A stretch of 64,000 bases of DNA from Parapristionchus giblindavisi (Eukaryota; Nematoda; Chromadorea; Rhabditida; Diplogasteridae). This document shows, piece by piece, positions 1 to 11,400 of the stretch. Where the stretch lies: contig CALSFV010000406.1 of assembly GCA_943737045.1 (NCBI GenBank), positions 124,001 through 188,000 of the forward strand. The letters are read 5' to 3'. The position numbers and the translations under genes are program-made. The notes under the pieces were generated by a model. It had not been told where the DNA came from and did no database searches. It saw nothing but the letters and a program-made list of their open reading frames with translations. How positions within the stretch are numbered: position 1 is the first letter of the stretch; every line of letters starts with the position of its first letter.

Positions 1-95
1 GGTGTCAAGCACTTTCTGATTTAACATAATGCCACCACAATATTAACAAATATTTTTTGTCCCCCCCCCCCTTAATAACTACAGTAATCTCTTAC

Positions 96-161
96 CTCCA
101 ATGTGACCGTTCCTTCAGCAGTTGTGATTTTGGGCTCTCCGTAAATAGCGGGAGGTGCCAT
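96..161 (-). CDS. First coding exon of a gene running off the left edge
   Basis: On the minus strand an ATG at 161 opens a 22-codon exon beginning MAPPAIYGEPKITTAEG and ending at a good GTAAG donor at 91-95, in phase 0. The rest of the gene lies beyond the left edge. The pattern PKITTAEGTVTLE resembles the start of an immunoglobulin-type beta-sandwich, but 22 residues are too few to name a family. The evidence is the clean start, open frame and donor. Confidence 0.5.
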
Positions 162-2868
162 CCTGAATGGATACATTAAGGTAGATTACGGTACAAAAGT
201 ACAGAACAGGACTGATAAAGGCGGAGAGACAAAGACAAACAACGGAATATATAGTGTCGCACATTATATTCGCAAATGTCTTGAAGGATACGGTATATGA
301 TGAGAAATATATAGGGGTACGAGTTAATAATAAAGTGATACAGTAGATGAGATAATAAATACAACCATATATTGTCTAGAGTTCTTTGATGGGAATGACT
401 ATAGAGGTACGGTTGATCTACTATTATATATAGGTATACGGTAGGGACAAATAGCGGGGAGGGAGCTCATCATGAACGAATGGGATGGATGACATGAGAA
501 AGTGAAGAGACAAGATAGCAAAAAGGTCGATGACAGTGGGGGGGGGAGAAGAAGAAAAAGACGAAGAGGATCGTCTTACAAGTGAAAGACAGAGTAAGAT
601 TAAGAAGACGTCGAAGAAATGTGGGACAGTTGGCTTTGCCGAGGAGGTAAGTGATCATAAACAACGTATGTAGTGGTCGGATCAAACATCGAAGACTGAT
701 ATGATATGATAGGGACATATTTATGTTCCTTCTGGCTAAGAGTCACTAAGTGCGTCACTCTCGGGGGAAGGGACAACTGACGAGGAGAATGGAGAATCGA
801 ACGAAAAAAGGATTGTTGTAAGAGTCGAAATGATTCGGCATTATTCGGTTGGAGAAGAAGAGGAAAAGATTAAATGGGACTAGAGTGCTCTTACTCGTTA
901 CGAGCTACACACTCCTGTTACACACAGTTGAAGAAGATGAGGAATGATATCCAAGTCGAAGGTGGGAAGAAGAAGAAGAAGACGAATATAAAGACGATGA
1001 CGATGTAGTCTACGTTAAACAGACACATTTACCGTACTACAGATGCGTAGTAGAAGTTGAAGGAGGGAGGAGAACATAAGATAAGGCAGACAGAAGGTGA
1101 AAGGTGGGAGGATGAAGACAGAATGAGTGATCTGCAGAAGATGAGACGAGAGGGAGAGATGGAGGAGAGAGAGAGATGATCACAAAGAGTTAGACATAGA
1201 TGCGTAGGAGGTTGTGTTATACTCACTCATTTTGCGTATTTGAATTTCGAAGTTGCTGATGCTCCTTTGTCGTTGATTTAATGATTTCGTGAAGAACTTG
1301 ATAATCCGTGAGGAGTATTATGAAGGAGGATCCAGACAGAACTCGATATATGCTTACAAGGGTAGTTAAGTTAAACAGTTTAACCACGCCATGACAATTG
1401 CAATGGCGAAACTGTACGAAATGTTCAGAACGCTAATGCCTAAAAGTGGATCAAATTCGTTACAGTAGATTGCAGTATGCTATAGCTCTTCATATCGCTG
1501 CTTATACATCGATTCAATCCAGATGTGTTCTCCATTTCACTTCTTCTCCTTCTTCCTCTTCCCACACCATTCCAACATAAAAACGATTCTCTAAGAGATC
1601 GGTTGAATGCGTTGAGAGATCTCTTGATCCCTTCATTTCGATTCTTCGCTATCGCTCTATACCAATCCCAATCGCATTCATTTTTAATATGCCCCCTTCA
1701 TCATCAGTGTAATAAGGGATAAGAAGACGGAAGGAATGGAAGGGATGGGTAGGAAAGAAAGAGGGACTGACTGATGGAGAGAGTGCATCACCTAATGAAT
1801 TGTGGGAGCTCATTGAGATTGAAGACTCAGGATTGACACCAATAACGTGCTGTTACAAAGCGAAGAGCCGAGAAGAAGATACATAAAACCGAGATGACTC
1901 AAGGATGTTGAAGCAATGATGAAAAATGAATGGATCAGTCAGATCTCTTTTATCAGGTCTTCATTGATAAATCGGAGTACAGAAGTGGGATTCTAATCCA
2001 AAACCGCAAGAATATCTCTGAGGAATGGAGCAATCCGAAACTTCGTGATAGAGTTTAGTAGGCAACTGTTCTCTGATCTCTTAAAGTGTCAATCATCGTT
2101 TTTGTACGAACAACTTTGCGTGCGAGACAAAAATGATTGGAGTAGTGAGCAAGAGAGCAAGTGTTTGCGCTTTACAACAAACGCCGTGGGCATAGGAAGA
2201 GACGATTGCTCCCGAACAGAGAAAGAGAGAAGAAGAAGAAGAAGAAGAAGAACACACTTTCGCCCACATATTAATTCATTTAATCCAACCATATGTACTA
2301 TTAATATTGGTCGGATGTACATAGGTGGTAGCTATCGTTATGTATTTCTCTTTGGATTTTAAATGTATTCCGAAATAATGAGCTCAAAATTTATTAGTAT
2401 TTAAAATGGAGTTTCTCTAAATATCTGAAAAATTATATGCTCCGGAAGGCTATAAAATCATGGAGGATATTACTGGGAACGTTGTGAAACCATTGAATGT
2501 GGTGAATATGATACGAACATTAATCGAACCTTTATTAGTATAATATCACGATGAATGATGGATAGATTATGTGACCGGGGGATGGGGGTGCGACGAGATC
2601 GACTATGAATAAGAGTAGAGATCAGTGCGCTAACGTCTGGAGAAGAGTATCTTGTCTGTCTGTTAACATAACAGGGATATAGATATACAGAGTGCACATA
2701 CTTAAACTGTTCTGCAAAAGAGTAAAGGTTTGAGTATAGGATTGAAAATAGAACCAACGCTAAATATATTATGATTAGTACAAGAATTAATCAATTTTGT
2801 TAGTAGCTATTAGTGAATAACAAATATGGTTAGGTTAATATTAATATTTGATCTTTGATCTTTAGGAA
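162..2868. other. Gap: strand-biased low-complexity DNA, no gene seen
   Basis: About 2.7 kb. The first 1.2 kb is strongly purine-rich on the plus strand (long GA/GAAGA tracts), so short open frames on the minus strand are rich in Ser, Leu and Pro and look like composition artefacts. A GAA-type run lies near 2221-2252. I see no phase-consistent exons. The part next to 161 probably holds the promoter of the left-edge gene. Confidence 0.5.
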
Positions 2869-4891
2869 CTAGATATTATAGAGGGACTCCATTTGCTCGA
2901 CGACCTCTTTCTCCGACATTGGCCCGAATTTATCTTGATCTGTAATCATTTTCAACAACTGTAAGAAAGAAAAACGGTCATGTTTCAAAGCCTTCTCGTT
3001 GTTTGAGAATAAATATTGTGATAGAAGATACGCTCCGTTCCAAAGTTATGAAATGAAGACAACCCCCCCCCTCTTGTTACAGTGACGTACCTGCTTGCAT
3101 TAGGGACATAATCGCTTCAAGTTGCTTCGCCCGTATCTTAGATTCCTTAAAGTACACCAGACATTTCCCATTATCCTTGGATTGATTTAATGGGACCTCT
3201 TAGGCCCTCTGTCAATGATATCATCAGATTTCGTCAGTCTCTGGTAGACGAGAGATAAATGCAAGATGAAGAGACCACCGACAAGATTTTCCTAAGCACC
3301 TCTTCTCGTTCATTTGCACTCATCTTCTTCTTCATCTTCATACTCTCTTGTCTGAGTTTAGCAGTGGCCAACTTCCCGTGCAGAGTACCGAGCTTCTTCA
3401 TCATTTCCTGTTCACCGATCGAGGTCATTCCTGGAGAATCGAGAAAAAAATTATCATTAAAAAATCATGTGTAACTTGCCATGCAAATTTTGATTGTATA
3501 GAAAAAAATGCATCAGATAATCAAAACATGAAAGGTTTCCTCACCCTCTGTAATAGAATTCTTCTTCTTCTTTTCATTTCCCTCTTTCTCTTCATTCTCC
3601 TGCTTCACAATATCTGATATTTCCTACAATTTGGATTTAGTATTGAGTCAAGTAAAAGTAAACTACTTTTAAAAAAAGTTTCCGAAATATAATTTACATA
3701 AATCACGCAGATCAAAAGAATTTGTTTTTTTCGATCTTGATACGTTTTTATTGAGCGGCAGGAACCTCTCATTTCAGAGAGATTCCAACTATTTCCAACT
3801 ACACTAACTTCGTAACAGGATGCGCCAGATGTATACATCCTGTTTATGTATTTCGACCACTCTCTCATTAAATAATTTAAATTTGACCAAACGATCCCAT
3901 CAAAACGTAATAACATTGAAGACCGTTTCTTCAGACGGCAATAGTCGTTATCAGGGACCCACGAAATCGTCAATGAAATTTAGAAGTCACCTCGAAGTTC
4001 ACTTTGATATCTTTTTCATCAATTGCAGATGATTGGCCTGAATCAGATCCAGAATCATCTTCGTCTTCTTCTTCATCTTCATCGTCATCATCTTCACTCT
4101 CTGCGTTGTATCCCAACTGCTAAGAATAAATTGTTAGCTTAGTATCATTTTGCAAATATTACAATATGCACAAAAATGACATTTTCGTTAACACAGAAAA
4201 TCGATAGAAGGGCGGAGCTTACTCTGATCAGTTCGCCGTTTTCGTTGTTCCATCTACGCAGATTATTGATGACACTCTTATTGAAGCAGCCTTTCAGAAT
4301 CTTGTACGAAGTACCTGAATATTGTGGACTTTAATAGTGGCTGGCCAAAGACCATTTATTGTCGATCAATTTTGCAAGCCTGCCCGGCACTGTTATTTAT
4401 TGGTAATGTTATTTATTTCGGGGAAGTTGATCCCGAAATAAATAACATTACCATCATCATCATGTTCCTCATCCTCCTCCGTCAGTGCACTCATAGGACC
4501 TCGTTCGTTCTCAACAAATTTAGATTTTCCCTCCTCTTCTTCAACGGCTCCGTCATCTTCCCTCTTCTTTCTATTGAACACAGTATTTACTAAGTAGAAG
4601 ATCAGGAAGCCCGTGATTGCACCGATCTGCATAATGGCAATAAATTATCATAATTAGTGAAATTAATAATAATATAAATGATAATATAATTTACTTTACT
4701 TTCAAACTTACAATAGCAGTGGCTATGATCAGAATATTGACATTCTGTTTAAGATGTAGGGGAAAGTACGTCTCAATCAATTTCTCGAATCGACTCGCTT
4801 TGAAGTAATCGATCACGGGTTGTCCGCCACGAGCTCGAATAAATGAGTGTATGGCCTCTCCTATAGGTTCAAACCACGAACGATCAGTCAT
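2869..4891 (-). CDS. Single-pass membrane protein with acidic linker and coiled coil, unknown function
   Basis: Exons on the minus strand: 4891-4712, 4626-4452, 4314-4223, 4119-3991, 3623-3545, 3430-3279, 3175-3091 and 2958-2869 (stop TAG), giving about 260 residues. Residues 1-48 are a soluble N-terminus (MTDRSWFEPIGEAIHSFIRA...). One hydrophobic segment follows at about 50-77 (NILIIATAIIGAITGFLIFY), formed across the first intron, then NRKKRED, a strongly acidic linker (SEDDDDEDEEEDEDD) and a Lys/Glu-rich helical region that probably forms a coiled coil. All junctions agree in phase except the last. The 3091 exon leaves in phase 1 at its strong donor, while the last exon reads well only in phase 0. 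A weak GC donor three bases into the preceding codon would solve this; otherwise there is a one-base change. I do not recognise the family. Confidence 0.75.
4402..4452 (-). repeat. Perfect 21-bp hairpin starting at a splice donor
   Basis: The arms 4402-4422 and 4432-4452 are exact reverse complements with a 9-base loop. On the minus strand the arm at 4452 begins with the last base of exon 2 of the membrane-protein gene, followed by the GTAATG donor, so the 5' splice site lies at the base of the hairpin. Another partial copy of the arm sequence lies just to the left (4391-4401). Confidence 0.85.
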
Positions 4892-5287
4892 TGAATGTGG
4901 GGTACTGTAAGTTGATTATGTGATATTGATGGTTTCAATGAATGAGAGCGATGGGGCAATAGATGGAATATGAATGGTCACGATGTCAGATATGAAGTCA
5001 ACATGACATGTAGGGAGAGTGAGAGATGAGGTGGAGTGATGGTAGATGGAGGACGAGAGTTAGAGGATGGGATAGATAAGGAGGGATGGGACATTGGCTA
5101 ATCGAAATGGACCGTTGTCCTGGTAACAGAGTATTATCCCTATATATCCGAAGTGAGTGAAGACCCGAATAAGATTGATGAGAGTCTTCCTATAGCATTC
5201 ATATGTATACACATATATTTATTGATTGATGGAAAGTCAAGCTATACTATTCGATGCAAAATATCTCGATAAGGCATATCTCAAGGG

Positions 5288-5558
5288 TACACTCACAGAA
5301 AAATCCCTTACAATTAGTGGGAAGACTGTTGCGTAGTGTTCCGAGCCTCATATGTAGGTTCGGTTCCCGCTCAGTGCAAATTAACTTAGCCGATGTTTCT
5401 TATTGTTCAAATATTTTCTAAATGCCTTAAATATAAGGGAAATCAATTCCCTCATGAGTGAGGGAATTGATTGCCTAACCCATGAGGGAAGAATTCCGTA
5501 GAAAGACGTTTGTAGGGAAATATTCCCTACTATGTGAGGGCAATTTTCTGTGAGTGTA
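5288..5558. mobile_element. MITE with CACTCACAG ends
   Basis: The ends are inverted repeats: TACACTCACAGAAAAATCCC on the left and its near complement (...TTCTGTGAGTGTA) on the right, consistent with a TA target duplication. The interior has further inverted pieces around AGGGAATTGATT. A tRNA-like B-box (GGTTCGGTTCCCGC) lies at about 5356-5369. A related copy is at 48118-48238. Confidence 0.75.
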
Positions 5559-6021
5559 GATATACAACAAAATATCGTCAGAATCAGAGACGAAGAAATG
5601 CTATATCATTTCTCATTGGGCAAAGACAAAGATCTATTCAAGTTATGTAAGTATTTACTGAAAAATTCTTCTAAATCTATTCTCGTCATGCTAGATAGGA
5701 AAAAGCGTCACAGCTGTTATTACCATCCACAGCTATCTGTCTTACTACAAGCCTCCGTCATGGATCACTTGACACAACCACAGGCTAGACTAATCAACAA
5801 TTGGAATATAGAACATATTTTCAGTATTATACTATGTAATAGATAATTTCGCTCCGGGTTTCACCAACTGGTAACTTTTCATTATTAAACGTATGTATAA
5901 CGTTGAACGTTATACTCGGTTGTAGCGACTAAAGATCAAAATACAAAGATCAAAGATCAAAGTTTAGCAATAGTGTAAAAACTTTTGTGAACATCTCTAA
6001 CATGCATTGGTACTTTGAAAC

Positions 6022-6567
6022 CAGGGGTGTACGGGAAATCTTTTTCGGGTAATTTCGGGAAAAAAATTTTACCCGGTTTAAAAAGTCGGGAAATCGGGAA
6101 ATTTCGGGAAAATATTATTTATCGTAAATATATTTAGGGAAAAATATATTTAGCTCATAAAGATCACTTTTCCTATTCAAAACTGCTATTTTTTGGCATA
6201 ATTAAACGAAGAGTCTTTTGATCTGATCATGATTAGCAGAAATATGCACGTAAATCGTTTTAGATTTTCATTTTGGTAGGTGTTCCTCGAAAGGCATCAC
6301 AATAAGTTTGCTCGACATAGGAAGGATTGCTCGAAAACTTAATTTCGAGTTTCCGTTAGAATCATCTTTTGCCTTTGCTTTCTCAAAATATGCGAAAAGT
6401 TTTCTTAAACTATTCTTTTACGATCATTTTTCCATCGAAAAATCTAGTTTCCACTAAACGAGTTTCCCGAATTTTTTTTGTCGGGAAATCGGGAAATAAG
6501 TTTTCCCGAAAAAGTACGGGAAATTCGGGAAATTTCGGGAAAAGCCAGGAAATTTTTCACACCCCTG
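6022..6567. mobile_element. hAT-type MITE, 546 bp, with 8-bp target duplication
   Basis: The element starts CAGGGGTGT and ends ACACCCCTG. It is flanked by perfect 8-bp direct repeats TTTGAAAC at 6014-6021 and 6568-6575. CAGGGGTG ends with an 8-bp duplication are the signature of the hAT superfamily. The subterminal regions are packed with CGGGAAATTTCGGG motifs. No transposase is present, so it is non-autonomous. Confidence 0.92.
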
Positions 6568-7627
6568 TTTGAAACTAAGAGATTTCATCAATAAAGGCCC
6601 AGGGGCGAGAGCAGTAAGAGAGAAAGAGCAAGAGAGCGTACCGAGTAGACCTCGGTATAACGTTTGCTGCGGGTCAGAAAAGAATCGGAACAGAACCAAA
6701 ATAAGGGAAATTAATATATGATACATTGCAAAGTTGCTCGCGCAGGAACGATAATTTTAGAAGACACGACCTCTGAACGGTAGGGTCTCAAAATCGGTCC
6801 TCCCCAAAAAAAAATTATTTTATGCCCTGAGGGCAAATGACGAGCTATTACTACCATATATATATATACCACAAGGTAAACGTATATAAAACAATAAATA
6901 TTAAACAAATGAATGAAGTACAATTTCTAGAAGGGGATTGAACATTGAATACGAGTATAATAATGATAACGGAGTTGTGGCCAAACTGATCAGTCATTGG
7001 TTTTTAAAAGTTGATTCTATTCTCTGGTCGGCTAAGTAACCGAGCCGCTCGCAAGAAGAAACTGTTATGCCTGAATTGGAAACGAGACCCGCAATTGGAG
7101 AAGTTTAATCCATTTCTAGTAACGTAGGTTTTGAAATAATGGTTTTTATTATTTGAAATCCTAGTTTTCCCTCTAAGTAGTTTGATGGACATTTTAATGT
7201 CAATGTTTAGCCTGCGAGCCAGTACACCATAATCTGGGGATAAACATTACTCGCCACTAGCATCATTTTGGCGCTTAGAACGGGTCATTATGACATCTAG
7301 AAGCTGAGTTATAAATTTTAGGGGTCAAAGTTGCGACCCTGCTACAGCTTGAAATCGGAATCGAAGCCATTCCGGATTGTGTGACTGCGCAGCCCTAGTG
7401 GGGGGTCTCCACTCTCACAATGTTTCAGAAGAACAGGACCTTTCACTAAAGAAATGTAAATTTTCAAAAGTGTATTTCGATAGCGTCATCACTACGCATC
7501 AGTGAACTAATTTAATTATACCAACACATCCTGGTAATATTCCCTGATAAATTCTCTACATTGACTGAAAAGATCAGTTTGATTGCTTTCCTGGATCAAA
7601 AGTTATAAAAAAAATGAAAAAGTGTTC

Positions 7628-7672
7628 CTACTCTCGTACCAAATAAACAAGTGTATTTTATACGGTCAATAT
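7628..7672 (+). repeat. 45-bp segment repeated at 50611
   Basis: A 45-base stretch (CTACTCTCGTACCAAATAAA... to ...CGGTCAATAT) is identical to 50611-50655. It contains AATAAA and could be the polyadenylation region of a retroelement LTR or 3' end. Flanks differ between the two copies. Confidence 0.7.
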
Positions 7673-8485
7673 TAAAGAGGGTAGAGAATTATACAAATAA
7701 CAGTGGATCTTTAATCCGGAGCGAAATGCATAATAACGTAAATTGCTGCCGATCATCTATCCGGATTGCTATTTACGATAAACTAGCACCAAAATGACAC
7801 ATCAGGTGTCTTTGATAGGCGCAAATGAGGATACTACTACACAAGATCGTGGAACGTGAAATTAAAGAAAAGAATAGCAAGCAATTACTGATGACAGAGG
7901 GATAAAAAAGTGAAATAGTAGTGTTATAGAAAACTGTAAACCTTTACTGCTCATTACGTCAATTCGGTGTACTGAGTTTGGTGAAGTAGTTTGAATTGAA
8001 ATAAAATTGTGGAATTATCTTTTCATGTAATAATTCAACTTATTTCAATAGAGACACACACAATGTTGCACAAAAGAACGAAGAAGCGTGAATAACAATG
8101 AATATCTGAGTACGAATACTACGACTTTCCGTATGTTTTATCTCCAGATTAGCAAAATACTGGCTCACTAGTGGAACGAAATAATATTGTTTTGTTTGAA
8201 ACACAATAAGGCACAATATAACTAAAATATATTTTTCTTTAAAATAATTTTACGTGCATGCAAACCTATACTTGTACATCTATTATTATGATAATGTTAA
8301 TTTAATTTACATTCTATTTGGATAAATATTATAAATATTAATCAATTTCAATTCAAGATCAATGAGCTCCAGCAAAATATTACATCGCTTTATTTCTTCC
8401 TCCTCTCTAAAAGGTGTATCTTCATTGTTAATGAACTAATATTAATCTATGTTTTTCTATTTACCGATCGATATTTCTACTTAAG

Positions 8486-11400
8486 ATTCCCTAAGGAGTG
8501 TCTCAACCAAATATGATGCTACCCAGTTAAATATCAAAGTCAACAAGAACACAAAGGTTATTATACAAGGAATTACTGGAAAGCAGGTCCATTATTTTGT
8601 AATCTTGTTTATAATACTTGGATTACACAAATTTCACTTGATTTAATGATAATAACATTACTTTGTTATTGTTATTATTATTAAATGGTGTTGTGTATAA
8701 CGTGGTATGACTAACATTATGATGGTATTCTACTACAGGGTTCGTTCCACGGAAAGCAGATGATGGAATACGGTACCAATGTAGTTGGAGGAGTGTCCCC
8801 AGGCAAAGCTGGACATACACATCTCGGTCTCCCTGTATTCAGAGATGTTAAAGAGGTATCCAGTTATATTTTTAATTTATTTTCGTTTCGTAATATATGT
8901 TAAGACTACGTTTCAATAACACTTAAAGATCATGTTGACATTTCCTTTAAAATAACAATTATACTCTCTTGTACACGTTCTTGCCAACAAAATATTCTAT
9001 GATAATTGATTATAATGTACACCGTTGATAGGCAAAGGCATGATCGTCATTATCATTATGATATATCACTATATTCATTATCATTATTGCCAGGCTCGTG
9101 ACAAAACCGGCGCCAATGCTTCAGTCATCTATGTTCCTGCTCCATTCGCAGCAGCGGCCATCAACGATGCTATCGGTGCAGAAATCCCACTTGTGGTCTG
9201 TATCACTGAAGGATTACCCATTCTGGTTAGTCGATTTATATACCACACGTTATTGTAAATGCTAATATGATAATAGTATTTTTACATATTTGCTGCTGAA
9301 CCTTTTTGTTGCTAGCACAGTATTCTGGTCCAAGCCATTTTTCTTCGAAAGCAAGACAAAGGAGAGACCATTTTATTCGAAAGAATTTGCATGTTGAGCG
9401 GTCGTTCTTGCTTTGAAAGTCATGAGAACGCTGTGCTAGGCAATTAAATATCAAATTTCATCTATCTTTCGTATATTATATTGTACTCTCTGGCAGTAGT
9501 AACACAAAACAAAGTCTATTTCTGCGAAAATTACACATCGGCTACACCATATTTAATATGTGCGAATTCATATTTTTGATAAATAATCCTAAAATGACGA
9601 TATATCATATAATCTATCAGGATATGGTTCGTGTCAAAGCTCGTCTGTTGAATCAAGACAAGACGAGACTCGTGGGTCCAAATTGTCCCGGTCTCATTCG
9701 TCCCGAAGAATGCAAGATGGGAATCACACCAGGACATATTCATACAAAGGTAAACATCTAATGTATTTATTTGCCAAATTCTCGAAACGTGTGTCATTTC
9801 GAGGATAGGAAGATACTAACCTATTATCACACCTCCTGTAACACGTATAGCCACAGTGAAAAATGTTGTATGTTAAAGATTAAAAAATAATGCATTTATA
9901 TTATTGTATAGGGAGTAGTTGGCATCGTCTCTCGATCTGGAACTCTCACTTATGAAGCGGTTCATCAGACAACCAAAGTTGGACTGGGTAAGAGCTATCA
10001 TATTATTAACAATTCCACCATAATGACCGGTTTATTTGGATCATAATTACTTTGAACACTGGCTAATATTCGTTCTGATTCTAGGCCAAACGCTATGCGT
10101 AGGCATTGGAGGTGATCCCTTCAACGGCACAAACTTCGTCGACTGTCTGAGAGTCTTCCTTGATGATCCTGAGACAAAAGGTACACAATACTTACTAAAT
10201 TAATTAGGAATTAGGGCTTATTTTCATACGGTACTGAAAATAAATCCTTCTTTTCATGCTTCTTCATTCTGCACTTGATTAACGGGTTATACCTTTACCT
10301 TTTACCTTTACTGGAAATAATACGAGGGATGTGCGGGAAAAGATTTTCGATTACAATTCGAAAGACTAAAAATGCAAATCCCTGAATACGTATAGGGTGT
10401 CGATCATATGTTATCTAGAGTTGGACATTTTAAAGTAAGTGTAATTTATTTCATAATAGGAATCATTCTAATCGGAGAGATCGGCGGATCTGCGGAAGAG
10501 GAAGCTGCGGAGTTCTTGAAGGAACACAACACGGTTAGGCTTCAATTACCTAATCAGTAATTAATATTATAATAATAAGAACGCAACTATACCATTATAC
10601 AAGCTTAAATGTATTCAATTCAGAATGCCAGGAGAAAAAAAGATCGACTATCAAGAATGAACTAGAAGATAATCCAATTAAAAATTCTTTTTTTTCAGGG
10701 TGCATCAGCCAAACCAATTGTGTCTTTCATCGCTGGTCTGACATCACCTCCAGGAAAAAGAATGGGTCATGCAGGAGCGATAATATCTGGTGGAAAGGGA
10801 GGAGCAGAGCATAAGATGGCTGCGCTCAATGACGCAGGAGTTATTGTAAGTTAACCATTCATTAATATAGTCTAATCTGAGTAAATGCCAAAACGACAAA
10901 TCAATATGACTTTGGTGCTTGAATTATAAAGAAAGAAACAAAGAGAGAGATTAAAAATGGGTTGTGTTTGAAATTTTCTTTTGAAAAGCTAAAAAGAAAG
11001 TCTATCCAATTTTGCTTTTTTCGTCATCACTTTTTTCAAACTCAACCGATCATGTACAGCTTTTCAGGGGTTATTTTGACAGGATTTTCACGTGTTTTAC
11101 GCAACAAAGTAGCCCGGCTGAAATCATACGGTGAAATTTATTTCGAATTTATCAAAAGTCACAAAAGTGAGATTTTCGTTTTCTTCCATTTCGTCTTATT
11201 TTTTCACTCATTTTGCTACCAATGTATGTTATATCGTTTTAAAACTATGAGAAAGCCTCTTGGGAGCAAGAATCTACCGATATACGAGCGATAATCCATT
11301 CGTCATGCACGTCAGATGGGTCTGCCCGCAGTCGCTCTCTCACAGCAGTTTTTGTCTGTTTCGACTATTTACAAGGCCAAAAAAACTCCAACTGATGTTC

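Larger units (their letters stand above)
4892..8485. other. Gap filled with repeats; promoter side of two divergent genes
   Basis: This stretch lies between the membrane-protein gene (minus) and the succinyl-CoA ligase gene (plus). It contains the two MITEs listed separately, short GATCAAA direct repeats near 5932-5962, and a 45-bp segment at 7628-7672 repeated at 50611-50655. The first exon of the ligase gene (start codon and most of the mitochondrial leader) must lie somewhere near 7700-8480, but I could not locate it. The open frame at 5550-5846 has no supporting homology. Confidence 0.5.

Noticed and set aside
5550..5846. 98-codon plus frame as the missing ligase leader exon
   Set aside because: It has no mitochondrial-leader character, overlaps the MITE edge and cannot join the 8486 exon by any clear donor.
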